Part shown: in pieces, positions 1 through 7,579 of the stretch | How the letters are laid out: every line of letters starts with the position of its first letter | Position numbering within the stretch: the stretch's first letter is position 1 | Origin: Phenylobacterium sp. | Lineage (GTDB): Bacteria; Pseudomonadota; Alphaproteobacteria; Caulobacterales; Caulobacteraceae | Direction: 5' to 3' | Length of the DNA: 8,300 nucleotides | Assembly (NCBI GenBank): GCA_028698405.1 | Contig: JAQVDF010000055.1 | Coordinates: 1-8,300, forward strand | Position numbers and translations under genes: made by a program | The notes under the pieces: model-generated | The model's input: only the letters and a program-made list of their open reading frames with translations | The model's database searches: none | Told to the model about the DNA's origin: nothing

Positions 1-286
1 GGATCACTGGCTGCACCCGATCCGCGAGGTCTACGCCGGCTGCCGGCACGACCTCGAGGCGCTGCCCGAGCGCGAGAAGCTGGACCGGCTGGTCGAGCTG
101 AACGTCATCCGCCAGGTCAAGAACGTGGGCTCGGACGTGTTCGTGCAGGAGGCCTGGAAGCGCGGCCAGAAGGTCTCGGTGCACGGCTGGGTCTATTCGC
201 TGGCCAATGGCCTGGTCACCGACCTGGAGGTGACGGTGCGCAGCCGAGACGACGTCGAGGCGCTTCAGGTCAGGCTCCGCCTCTGA
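1..286 (+). CDS. can: Beta-carbonic anhydrase, C-terminal part (5' end outside window)
   Basis: Beta-carbonic anhydrases interconvert CO2 and bicarbonate in the cytoplasm using a zinc ion. Only the last 94 codons are present, read from base 2 to the TGA at 284-286; base 1 belongs to the preceding codon. The fragment starts DHWLHPIREVY and continues with LVELNVIRQV, AWKRGQKVSVHGWVY and GLVTDLEVTV. These match, in order and spacing, the C-terminal third of E. coli Can as I remember it (WLLHIRDIW, LCELNVMEQV, AWKRGQKVTIHGWAY, GLLRDLDVT). The zinc ligands (two Cys, one His, one Asp in this family) lie upstream and cannot be checked. The C-terminus ends soon after the conserved core, without the longer tail of the E. 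coli protein. The gene converges on pbpC and its last 17 bp overlap the 3' end of that gene. The family call is firm; the symbol follows E. coli usage. Confidence 0.93.
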   Translation, partial: DHWLHPIREVYAGCRHDLEALPEREKLDRLVELNVIRQVKNVGSDVFVQEAWKRGQKVSVHGWVYSLANGLVTDLEVTVRSRDDVEALQVRLRL

Positions 287-288
287 CC
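268..288. terminator. Inverted repeat spanning both convergent stop codons; possible bidirectional terminator
   Basis: GGTCAG at 268-273 is the exact reverse complement of CTGACC at 283-288, giving a 6-bp stem with a 9-base loop. The dyad contains the pbpC stop (TCA on the plus strand, 270-272) and the carbonic anhydrase stop (TGA, 284-286). A second possible pairing, GAGGCG (257-262) with CGCCTC (278-283), would compete with it. There is no T-run after either arm, so it is not a classical intrinsic terminator. Since the two genes overlap at their 3' ends, any transcription stop has to lie within one of them, and this is the only dyad I noticed at the junction. The terminator role is inference. 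Confidence 0.3.
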
Positions 289-2417
289 CGCACCCGCGCC
301 TGCGCCGAGCGGCCCTCGGCGTCGACCACGGTCACCCGGTAGAAGCCCGGCCCCTTCGGGCGCCAGATGGTCCGGCCGCTGACCGGGTCCGGCGCCAGCG
401 GGACGCCGTCGACATACCAGCTCAGGCCCTCGCCGCCGGCGGCCAGCGCCAGGCCGCGCGAGCCAGGGCCGAAGGCCTCAACCTGCACCTGCGCCCCGTC
501 CGGCGGGAAGATCAGCCGCGGGCCTTCGGTCGCCGGCTTCAGCTCGGTGAGGGCGCGGGGAGCGGACGAAGGGGCGATCGGCCGCGGAGCGGCGGGCGGG
601 GCGTGCAGCCTGTCGGCCACGTCGAACAGCAGCGGCAGCGCCGCGTCGCGCCCGGTCAGGCCCCCGCGGGCGCCGCCGTCGGCCCGGCCCGTCCATACGA
701 TCACCACATGGCCGCCGATCACGCCCGCCGCCAGGGCGTCGCGGAAGCCGTAGGAGGTGCCGGTCTTGTAGGCCATCGCCGGGCGGCCGCGGGTCAGGGC
801 GGCGGGGCTGAAGCCCTGTGGCGGGGGCGTCTCGCGCAGGATGTCCAGCACCTGCTCGGCTGCGTTGGTGTCGACCAGCCGCCGGCCGCGCTCGCGCCGG
901 CGGCGGGCGGCCTCTTCCTCGGTCCAGGCGAGCGGCTTGGCGATCCCGCCGTCGCCCAGGGCGGCGTAGAGCACGGCGAGGTCTCGCAGGCTGATCCCCA
1001 CGCCGCCCAGGGCGATGGCCAGCCCCGCGGCCCGGCTGTCCGAGCGCGGGCGGACCAGCTCGACGCCGGCGCCGGCGAGCCGCGCCTCGAAGGCGGAAGG
1101 GCCGACCTTTTCCAGGGTGGCGACGGCCGGCACGTTCAGCGACTGGGCCAGCGCCTCGCGCACGCTGACCTTGTCGTGGAACACCCGGTCGAAGTTCTCC
1201 GGCGCGTAGTCGGCGAAGCGGCGCGGCGCGTCCTCGACCCTGGTGTCCGGCGCGGCGATGCCGTCCTCGAAGGCGAAGGCGTAGATGAAGGGCTTCAGCG
1301 CCGACCCGGGCGAGCGGCGGGCCTTGGTCATGTCGATCCAGCCGCCGGGCGCGGAAAGGCCGGCCGAGCCCACCGCGGCGCGCACCGCCCGGCTCTCCAC
1401 CTCGACCACCAGCACGGCGACCGTGGTCTCCAGCCCCTGGGCCCGGGCCGCCGCCGCGGCCAGCGGCTCCAGCCGCGCCTGGAGGGCCGCATCGATGGTC
1501 GAGACGATGCTGGCCTCGCCGCGCCCGGCGCGCTGCGCCAGCTCCCCGGCCGCGTGCCAGGCGAGCGCGGGAAACGGGGCGCGCCCCGGCAGGGGCTCGT
1601 CCTGCGCCTCGGCCGCCGCGGTGGGCGTCAGGCGCCCCGTGCGGACCAGCTTGCCCAGGACGGCCCGGCGCGCGCTGGCCGCCGCCTGCGGCCGCCGGTC
1701 CGGCCGTCGCGCCTCAGGCACCTGGGGCAGGGCGATCAGCAGCGCCTGCTCGGCGTCGGTCAGGCTCTCCGGCTCGTGGCCGAAGTAGGAAATGCTGGCC
1801 GCCCGCACGCCTTCCAGGTTGCCGCCGTATGGGGCCAGCGTCAGGTACATGGCCAGGATCTCGCGCTTGGAGAACCTGGCCTCGAGCTGCACGGCGCGCA
1901 CCATCTCGATCAGCTTGGCGCGCAGGGTGCGGGGGCGCGGCTCGAGCAACCGGGCGGTCTGCATGGTCAGGGTGGAGGCGCCGCTCTCGATCCGGCCGGA
2001 CATTGCCGCCTGAACCGCCGCGCGGGCCACCGCCAGCGGGTCGACGCCCGGGTGCAGCCAGAACCGCTCGTCCTCCACGGCAACCAGCCGCTCCAGGAAT
2101 CTCGGGTCGGTGCGCTCCAGGTCCGCCCGCAGCCGCCAGCGCCCGCTCTCCACCGGCAGCGCCCGCAGCCAGCGCCCCCGCCGGTCGAGCACCACCGCCG
2201 AGGCCTCCTCGGCCCGGGTCAGGTCCGGGGGAAAGGCCGCGTCCAGCACCGCCAGCGCAACCAACGCCGCCACGATCGCCCACGCCGGCTTCGGCGCGCG
2301 GCGGGCGATCCCCCTCGCCCTGTCGCCCCACTCGCGCAGGCGGCGAACCACACCGCCGGCCGGCGCGGACAGAGCGCCGGGCGAGCGCCCCTCCGCCGCG
2401 CTTCCCGATCCCGCCAC
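270..2417 (-). CDS. pbpC: Penicillin-binding protein 1C (bifunctional glycosyltransferase/transpeptidase)
   Basis: This 715-residue class A penicillin-binding protein polymerises lipid II into glycan strands and carries a transpeptidase-type domain in the periplasm. An Arg-rich cytoplasmic tail (1-43) precedes one membrane helix (about 44-62). The GT51 glycosyltransferase (about 85-250) has EDERFWLHPGVD with catalytic Glu115, GASTLTMQ (146-153), the second Glu171 in AKLIEMVRAVQLE, and YLTLAPYGGNLEG (191-203). The transpeptidase has SALK with nucleophile Ser372 and Lys375, SLN (426-428) and KTGTS (551-555). Residues about 630-715 resemble the C-terminal beta domain specific to PBP1C (Pfam BiPBP_C). 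All key motifs are intact and the length is close to E. coli PbpC (770). The start is GTG, directly after the TAG of the upstream macroglobulin gene and preceded by a G-rich ribosome site, so translational coupling is likely. In Caulobacter the name pbpC is used for a different class A enzyme, so the symbol here follows E. coli. Confidence 0.96.
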   Translation of the reverse strand: MAGSGSAAEGRSPGALSAPAGGVVRRLREWGDRARGIARRAPKPAWAIVAALVALAVLDAAFPPDLTRAEEASAVVLDRRGRWLRALPVESGRWRLRADLERTDPRFLERLVAVEDERFWLHPGVDPLAVARAAVQAAMSGRIESGASTLTMQTARLLEPRPRTLRAKLIEMVRAVQLEARFSKREILAMYLTLAPYGGNLEGVRAASISYFGHEPESLTDAEQALLIALPQVPEARRPDRRPQAAASARRAVLGKLVRTGRLTPTAAAEAQDEPLPGRAPFPALAWHAAGELAQRAGRGEASIVSTIDAALQARLEPLAAAAARAQGLETTVAVLVVEVESRAVRAAVGSAGLSAPGGWIDMTKARRSPGSALKPFIYAFAFEDGIAAPDTRVEDAPRRFADYAPENFDRVFHDKVSVREALAQSLNVPAVATLEKVGPSAFEARLAGAGVELVRPRSDSRAAGLAIALGGVGISLRDLAVLYAALGDGGIAKPLAWTEEEAARRRRERGRRLVDTNAAEQVLDILRETPPPQGFSPAALTRGRPAMAYKTGTSYGFRDALAAGVIGGHVVIVWTGRADGGARGGLTGRDAALPLLFDVADRLHAPPAAPRPIAPSSAPRALTELKPATEGPRLIFPPDGAQVQVEAFGPGSRGLALAAGGEGLSWYVDGVPLAPDPVSGRTIWRPKGPGFYRVTVVDAEGRSAQARVRVRGGA

Positions 2418-2427
2418 CTATCCCCCC
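2418..2427 (-). promoter_or_regulatory. Coupled stop and ribosome-binding site for pbpC
   Basis: Read on the minus strand, the junction is GGGGGGATAG followed directly by GTG. Six G residues (2422-2427) lie 4 nt before the pbpC GTG and form a G-rich Shine-Dalgarno-like stretch inside the last codons of the macroglobulin gene. The TAG stop (2418-2420) touches the start codon with no spacer and lies in the same reading frame. Terminating ribosomes would sit on the pbpC start, which supports GTG at 2415-2417 as the real start and implies coupled synthesis. Confidence 0.6.
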
Positions 2428-5400
2428 GGCGCGATGGTCGTGCGGCGGGCGGCGGTTCGGGCGGCCAGGGTGGGACGGTACATGTCGCGGGCCTCGACGC
2501 CAGGCAGCAGGAAGTCGCCGGGGGTCACCGCCCGCGCCAGGTAGGCCAGCGCGAAGGGCTTTCCGCCGCCGAGGTCCATCGCCGCGACGTAGCGGTCGTC
2601 GCGGGCCTCCTGCACGTCGGCGGCGCTGAGCTCGCCGAGGAAGCGGAAGGGGCCGTTCTGCGCATCGTCCGGCCCCAGCACCGCCTCGATCTCGAAGCCG
2701 GCGGGCAGCGGGTCGTCGACCACCAGGGCGGTGGTCCGCGACTGTGCCGAGCGCCCCTTGATCAGCACGATCACCCGGTCGCCCTGGCGCAGCGACCCGA
2801 CGTCGGCGGGATCGCCCGACAGGGTCAGCAGCTGCTTGGCCACCATCAGCCCCGTGCCGCCGGCCATCGGCGCGGCGAGCGGCGTGCCGCGCACCGTCAC
2901 CGTCCGCCACAGGGCGCCGGAACCGGCGTTGACGAACCGTGCGTCGGCCAGTCGGCCGACCGCCCAGCGGGGCCCGCCGCCGGCGGCCGGCAGCGGGGTG
3001 GCGCCGGTCGCCTGGATGCGGATCTGCCCGGCCGCCGCCAGCATGTGGTGAGCGGCCTTGAGCAGGAAGGCCTGCTCCTGGGTGTTCAGCTGGTCGGGGT
3101 CCTTGACCGCGTTCTCCAGCCGGCCCTGCAGGCTGCGGGCGATGTCCACCTCGCCGGCCTCGTAGGCCAGGCCGATCACCGCTGCGAGGTCGCGCAGCGG
3201 GCTCTGGTACCAGTCGCTCTCCTCGCGGTAGCCGAGCGACCGCACCGCCTCGTGGAAGGCGGAGCGGGCGCGGGCCCGATCGCCCATCAGGGCAAGGCCT
3301 GCGGCGACCTGGGCCTTGGCCAGCGGCGAGGGCTCGGCCTTCATCTGTACGTCGTGCCACCAGCGCAGCCGGGCGAGGTCGCCCTGCCCGCCCTTGGCCA
3401 GCACGTAGAGGGCGTAGGCCGAGGCGCGGCGGCGGAGCGCCGAGGTCGCCTCGCGCGAGGCCTCCCGCGAGCCGGCCCACCACTCCGGATACTCCAGACG
3501 GTAGGAGACGGCGGCCCAGACCTCGGGCCGGGAGATCTGCCGCATGGCCGCCAGCGACCGGTCCATCGCCGCCTTCGGCGCCGGCGCGCCGAGCCGCTGG
3601 GCCTCGATCAGGAAGTCGGTGGTGTAGGCGCCCAGCCAGGCGTCCGCCTCGGCGTCTCCCACCCGCCACAGGCCGAAGGCGCCGTCCATCGCCTGCCGGT
3701 CCAGCACACGCCCGACCGCCTGGTTGAGGGCCGGCGTCGTGCGCCGCGCCTTCGCGTCCGGGGACGCCTGGGCGGCGTAGAGCAGGGGATAGGCCGCCGA
3801 GACGATCTGTTCGGTGCAGCCGTAGGGATAGCGCGAGAGCGCCTCGGCGATGGGCGCCGGGTCGAAGCCGCGGAACGGCGAATAGCTCACCGTCAGGGTG
3901 ACGTCTCCGGCCGCTAGGCCCGCCAGCAGCGAGGCGGGCGGGGTGAAGGCCTCGCCCGGCTTCTGCAGGGCGGTGGTGGTGCGGGTGACCGGGCCCCAGC
4001 CCAGCCTCGTCTGCAGCGGATAGTCGCGGGCGGTCTGGAAGCCCGGGCCGGCGACCTTGAAGCCGACCTTGCCGACCCCGGCCGCGCGGGGCGCCTCGAA
4101 CGGGATCCGCTCGGCCTCGCGTTGGCCCAGCACCAGGCGGAACAGCTTGCGGAACTTCGCCGCCAGCCCCCCTTGCGAGGACACCTCGGCGACGTAGTCG
4201 CCCGGCTTGCCCTCCAGGTTGTGCAGCTCCAGCGTGGCGTAGGCGGTGTCGCCAGGGGCCATGAAGCGGGGCAGGGAAAGGTCGGCGACCACCGGCTCGC
4301 GCGAGACCAGCGGCTTCGCGGCCGCGCCGACGGCCTCGTCGGTCCAGGCCACCACCATCAGCCGCAGCTCGCCGTTGTAGTCGGGCGCCGGCATGCGCAC
4401 CGTGACCTTGCCGCCGGCGTCGGTCTCCACCATCCCGGAATAGAGCGCCACGGTGCGGATCGGCGTCGCCGTCAGCCCCTCGCCGCCGATCCCGTCGGCC
4501 CCGAAGTTGACGTTGGCCGGCGCGCCGAGGTTGGGGTCGAGCAGCCGCCCGTAGTCGTCGCGGTAGTCGAGGCTCAGCGCCTGCTTGCCGAAATACCACT
4601 TGGCCGGGTCGGGACTCTCGAAGCGGGTGATGCGCAGAATGCCCTCGTCGACCGCGGCCACCGTCAGCCGCGCCTTGCCGCGGAGGCCGACGCCCTTGAT
4701 GGTCAGCGGCACCTCGAGCTGCTGCTTGGCGTGGATCTTGGCGGGCGTGCCGATGTCCACGTCCAGCTTCCGCTTCTTGGGATCCAGCGGCACGTAGACC
4801 AGCCCCAGCGCGCGCCGCGGCTTGGGCGTGGCGACCGGGTCGCGCGGCTGGATCACGGTGACCAGCACATAGGCCCCGCCGCCCCAGGCGGCGCTGGTCT
4901 TCAGCTTGACCGTGCGGCCTTCCTCGCCGACCGAGACGGTCTGGAAGTCGATCAGCCGGTCGGTGGCCACGGCGATCTGGGCCTCGCCCGCGTAGGGCGG
5001 CTTGAAGGTGATCTCGACCGTGTCGCCCTGCTCGTAGCTCCCGGGTCCGGCGGTGACGCGGACCATGTCGGGGGTCTCGACGTCGCGGGCCGGCGCGCCC
5101 CAGCCGGAAGCGAAGCGGATGACGCTGGCCGCCCCGTCCGGCCCGGTCAGCTCCAGGCGGTAGTCGCCCCAGCCCAGCCGGCGGGCGATGCGCGCGGGCT
5201 TCTGCGCGGTCACGTCGAGCGGGCCCGAGGCCGCCACCACGTCGCGGCTCGTGCGCCGCCACTGCCAGCGGCCGTCCTGCTGGAACCAGTCGTAGTTCCA
5301 GGTCTCGCTGATCAGCCGGTAGGTCGTCCCGGGCGCGGCTATGCGCGTGCCGGCGGCGTCGACCGCGATGACGTCCAGGTTGACCAGCGGATCGCCGCGG

Positions 5401-7457
5401 CCGGAGGCCTCGCCGATGTCCACCTTGACGCCCAGGTAGAGCGGGCGGCTGCGGACCTTCAGCTTCAACCCCTCGCGCACGGGCCGCCCGCCCGGCTCGA
5501 ACACCGAGGCGACGAACTCGGCCTCCAGCGGCTGGGCGGTGTCGGCTCCCTCGTCGGCGACGAGCTGGATCACCGCCCGGCCCTGGCCGTCGGTGACGGT
5601 CTCCGGCAGCTCCAGCAGCCGCTCCTTGAACGGGTCGCGCTGGTCGCCCCACTGGTAGCCCTCGTGCTGCGGGAAGGGGTTGGGATCGGCCCGTAGCCGC
5701 GCCTCGCCCTGGGTGGTCAGGCCCGAGCCCACGGCCCCGTAGAGGAATCGGGCCAGCACCTCGATCGGGCGGCTCTCGCCGGGCGCCAGCGGGACGTCTT
5801 CTCGGCCGCTGGCGGTCACCTCCAGCCGCTGGGGCGCGAAGTCCTCGACGTTGAAGGTCATCTCGCCGGCCGGCTCGTCCATGCCTGCGATCTCGAGCGC
5901 CACCTTCCAGACGCCCCGCGGGGCGGTGCGGGGCAGCACCACGTCGGCCCCGGCGTAGCCCATCGGGGTATCGGTGAAGGCGTAGCGGATCAGCTCCACG
6001 CCGGAAGGGCGTCGCACGACGATGTGGCCGCGCCGGTCCTTCACCGCGCGGGCCTCGCGGTCCCGCAGCAGGGCCGAGACGTGCACCGTCTCGCCCGGCC
6101 GGTAGACCCCGCGGTCGGCGTAGAGGTAGCCGTCCACCAGGCCCGCGGCCGTGCGGCCCGCGACGGCGTCGGTGCGCCCGCCGATGCCCTGGCGGGAGAG
6201 GTCGGCGGGCGGGCGGTCGAGGTCGAGGACTGCGAGGTCCCCCTGTGGGCCGTAGGCCATCACCATCTTGGCCTTGGCCGCTTCCGCGCCCTCCAGCAGC
6301 GGCCGCTCGAAGCGCACCCGGCCCTGGCCGTCGGTCTTCCCCTCGCCCAGTTCCTCGCCGTTGCGGGCGACGAGGGTGACCCGCAGGCCCGGCAGCGTCC
6401 TGGCGGTCTTCAGCGAGCGGACCACCACGTCGAGCGCCTCGGAGCCGTCGTAGGCCGACAGCGCCATGTCGGTGAACATCACCCAGCGGCGGGCCTGGGC
6501 GGGCGGGTTGGGGTCGTAGTCGTCCTCGTCGTCCTCGCCGGTCGCGAGCCCCCGGCCGCCGGAGGCGTCCTTGGCCTTGATGACGTAGCCGCCGGGCTTC
6601 ATCTCCCTCAGCACCGCGCCCAGCGGGAAGACGGTGGTCACCCGCTCGCCGGTGGCGCCGTTGACCGCCACCTCGCCCTTCCAGACCAGCCGGCCCTCGC
6701 CGCGGGGGCTGTCGTCGCCCCAGTCGCCGGGCCAGTCGCCCTCGCCGGTGGGCTCGGGGGCGCTGATCGACTTGCGGACCAGGTTGCGGTCCACGACGCG
6801 CCAGACCTCGATGGACAGCCGCTGGACGTTGACCGTCTCGATGCCGATGCCGTCGGCCTCCTCGCGCGGCAGGATCACGCCCTCGCCGGCGAAGCCGACG
6901 TAGGGGGGCTTCTCGCCGAAGGTGAAGGGCGCCTCGGCGTTCTGCGCCAGCACCTCGCCGTTACGGGCCGGCAGGCCCTTCAGCAGGGTGATGGTGCGGT
7001 CGGTGAAGCCGATGCCGGCGACGCACAGCTCCGAGCCCTTGACGGTCACCGCCGGTTTGGACGGCGTCTCCGGCGAGACCAGCACGAAGTCGCCGTAGGC
7101 CTTGGCCGGGTCCAGCGCCCGGCTCATCTCGATGCAGGCGCGTGGCTCGGGGCCGGTGCTGTCGACGCGGGTGCGCCAGATGGCGAAACCTTCCGGCTTG
7201 GCCGGACCGCCCCGGGGCGCGTCCTTGGCCCGCGGCCGGCCGAACAGGCGCCAGCCCTCGGCGGCCGGCTCGGAGGCCACGGCGCCGTCGGCGCGTTGCG
7301 GCAGGACCCCGTCGAGGGCTGCGGCGGTCAGCACCCCGCCGCCGAACGCGGCCGCGACCAGGGCCGCGGCCCAGGCGGCGGGCAGCCGGCGCGAAAGGGC
7401 CCGGCGCCACCAGGGCGTGGCCGACGGTTGGGCGACTTCGGACTCGTCACTGGGCAT
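2418..7457 (-). CDS. yfhM: Bacterial alpha-2-macroglobulin, thioester (YfhM) type
   Basis: A 1679-residue periplasmic protease trap; E. coli YfhM has about 1650. After a basic N-terminus (RR at 18-19 and 23-24), a hydrophobic stretch (about 25-48) acts as signal anchor or signal peptide. No cysteine follows it, so there is no lipobox, unlike E. coli YfhM. Rough domain order: N-terminal MG region (90-210); bMG3-like domain (325-425); MG2 with YLYADRGVYRPGE (444-456); further MG domains (540-790); bait-region domain (about 790-1000) with VAAVDEGIL (933-941); A2M domain (about 1000-1090) with MPAPDYNGELRLMVVAWTD; thioester domain (about 1190-1480); and bMG10-like C-terminus (1490-1670). The thioester motif YGCTEQ is intact, with Cys1214 and Gln1217 (codons 3816-3818 and 3807-3809). 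In this family, bait cleavage exposes the thioester, which bonds covalently to the attacking protease. The only other cysteines I find, Cys108 and Cys145, probably form a disulfide. The ATG has a strong GGGAGGG site 5 nt upstream. First gene of an operon with pbpC. Confidence 0.96.
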   Translation of the reverse strand: MPSDESEVAQPSATPWWRRALSRRLPAAWAAALVAAAFGGGVLTAAALDGVLPQRADGAVASEPAAEGWRLFGRPRAKDAPRGGPAKPEGFAIWRTRVDSTGPEPRACIEMSRALDPAKAYGDFVLVSPETPSKPAVTVKGSELCVAGIGFTDRTITLLKGLPARNGEVLAQNAEAPFTFGEKPPYVGFAGEGVILPREEADGIGIETVNVQRLSIEVWRVVDRNLVRKSISAPEPTGEGDWPGDWGDDSPRGEGRLVWKGEVAVNGATGERVTTVFPLGAVLREMKPGGYVIKAKDASGGRGLATGEDDEDDYDPNPPAQARRWVMFTDMALSAYDGSEALDVVVRSLKTARTLPGLRVTLVARNGEELGEGKTDGQGRVRFERPLLEGAEAAKAKMVMAYGPQGDLAVLDLDRPPADLSRQGIGGRTDAVAGRTAAGLVDGYLYADRGVYRPGETVHVSALLRDREARAVKDRRGHIVVRRPSGVELIRYAFTDTPMGYAGADVVLPRTAPRGVWKVALEIAGMDEPAGEMTFNVEDFAPQRLEVTASGREDVPLAPGESRPIEVLARFLYGAVGSGLTTQGEARLRADPNPFPQHEGYQWGDQRDPFKERLLELPETVTDGQGRAVIQLVADEGADTAQPLEAEFVASVFEPGGRPVREGLKLKVRSRPLYLGVKVDIGEASGRGDPLVNLDVIAVDAAGTRIAAPGTTYRLISETWNYDWFQQDGRWQWRRTSRDVVAASGPLDVTAQKPARIARRLGWGDYRLELTGPDGAASVIRFASGWGAPARDVETPDMVRVTAGPGSYEQGDTVEITFKPPYAGEAQIAVATDRLIDFQTVSVGEEGRTVKLKTSAAWGGGAYVLVTVIQPRDPVATPKPRRALGLVYVPLDPKKRKLDVDIGTPAKIHAKQQLEVPLTIKGVGLRGKARLTVAAVDEGILRITRFESPDPAKWYFGKQALSLDYRDDYGRLLDPNLGAPANVNFGADGIGGEGLTATPIRTVALYSGMVETDAGGKVTVRMPAPDYNGELRLMVVAWTDEAVGAAAKPLVSREPVVADLSLPRFMAPGDTAYATLELHNLEGKPGDYVAEVSSQGGLAAKFRKLFRLVLGQREAERIPFEAPRAAGVGKVGFKVAGPGFQTARDYPLQTRLGWGPVTRTTTALQKPGEAFTPPASLLAGLAAGDVTLTVSYSPFRGFDPAPIAEALSRYPYGCTEQIVSAAYPLLYAAQASPDAKARRTTPALNQAVGRVLDRQAMDGAFGLWRVGDAEADAWLGAYTTDFLIEAQRLGAPAPKAAMDRSLAAMRQISRPEVWAAVSYRLEYPEWWAGSREASREATSALRRRASAYALYVLAKGGQGDLARLRWWHDVQMKAEPSPLAKAQVAAGLALMGDRARARSAFHEAVRSLGYREESDWYQSPLRDLAAVIGLAYEAGEVDIARSLQGRLENAVKDPDQLNTQEQAFLLKAAHHMLAAAGQIRIQATGATPLPAAGGGPRWAVGRLADARFVNAGSGALWRTVTVRGTPLAAPMAGGTGLMVAKQLLTLSGDPADVGSLRQGDRVIVLIKGRSAQSRTTALVVDDPLPAGFEIEAVLGPDDAQNGPFRFLGELSAADVQEARDDRYVAAMDLGGGKPFALAYLARAVTPGDFLLPGVEARDMYRPTLAARTAARRTTIAPGG
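4458..4544 (-). other. Probable bait region of the alpha-2-macroglobulin
   Basis: Residues about 972-1000 lie between the bait-domain core (ending near VDEGILRITRFESPD) and the A2M domain (starting near VALYSGMVETD). This is where the bait segment sits in bacterial macroglobulins. The stretch is rich in Gly, Ala, Asn, Thr and Pro and contains NLGAPANVNFGADGIGGEG, with almost no charge and its nearest basic residue at Arg1001. It looks flexible and exposed, and its few bulky sites (Phe985, Leu995) would suit elastase- or chymotrypsin-like proteases better than trypsin-like ones. The placement rests on order in the protein, not on an alignment. Confidence 0.45.
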
Positions 7458-7462
7458 CGGAA

Positions 7463-7469
7463 CCCTCCC
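7463..7469 (-). promoter_or_regulatory. Shine-Dalgarno site of the alpha-2-macroglobulin gene
   Basis: GGGAGGG on the minus strand lies 5 nt before the ATG at 7455-7457 and contains GGAGG, the core complement of the 16S rRNA 3' end. It fixes this ATG as the start and leaves the hydrophobic N-terminal segment as part of the protein. Confidence 0.7.
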
Positions 7470-7486
7470 GCTCGACCTTGGCGGCG

Positions 7487-7515
7487 ATGGGACGGCAAAG
7501 CCTGTTTGGCGTCAA
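7487..7515 (-). promoter_or_regulatory. Candidate housekeeping promoter for the macroglobulin-pbpC operon
   Basis: On the minus strand TTGACGC (7515-7509) is an exact match to the TTGACGS -35 element described for Caulobacter-type housekeeping promoters. Seventeen bases after TTGACG is TCCCAT (7492-7487), a weak -10 (3 of 6 to TATAAT). GCCGTCCC (7496-7489), at the shorter Caulobacter spacing, is an equally weak alternative. Transcription would begin near 7480, giving a leader of roughly 20-25 nt that still contains the ribosome site. The -35 is convincing; the -10 is not. Confidence 0.4.
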
Positions 7516-7579
7516 CGGGCCGCCCTCGAGCGCACGGAAGCTACCCCGCAAGCGGCGCGGTTCGGGCAGAAATCACCCC

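Noticed and set aside
3448..3461. Perfect 14-bp palindrome GCCTCGCGCGAGGC
   Set aside because: It lies in the macroglobulin coding sequence and comes from a small repeated peptide, SREASREAT, written in GC-rich codons. No regulatory context is evident.
603..3917. Very long open frame on the plus strand, antisense to pbpC and the macroglobulin gene
   Set aside because: Its translation is Gly/Arg/Ala/Gln/His-rich with no domain I recognise. Stop codons are rare in off-frames of such GC-rich genes, and the opposite strand carries clear, motif-complete proteins.
1714..5652. A 1312-codon open frame on the minus strand in a different frame from both real genes
   Set aside because: The product is low-complexity Arg/Gly/Ala, and it overlaps the thioester domain and the PBP1C glycosyltransferase. 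It is a GC-driven shadow. The possible -1 slip at the gene junction would lead into it, but nothing suggests it encodes a functional product.
4122..5696. Long plus-strand open frames inside the macroglobulin gene, including another at 6024-7583
   Set aside because: Composition-biased mirrors of the real minus-strand gene, with no signal peptide, domain or convincing ribosome site.
7540..7547. GCTACCCC, resembling the GCTANAWC -10 element on the plus strand
   Set aside because: No -35 match lies 10-14 bases upstream; the nearest TTG-like sequence is about 27 bases away.
7546..7555. Short dyad CCGCAAGCGG in the divergent intergenic region
   Set aside because: Only 4 bp per arm with a 2-base centre. 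Too short to stand out from chance at this base composition.
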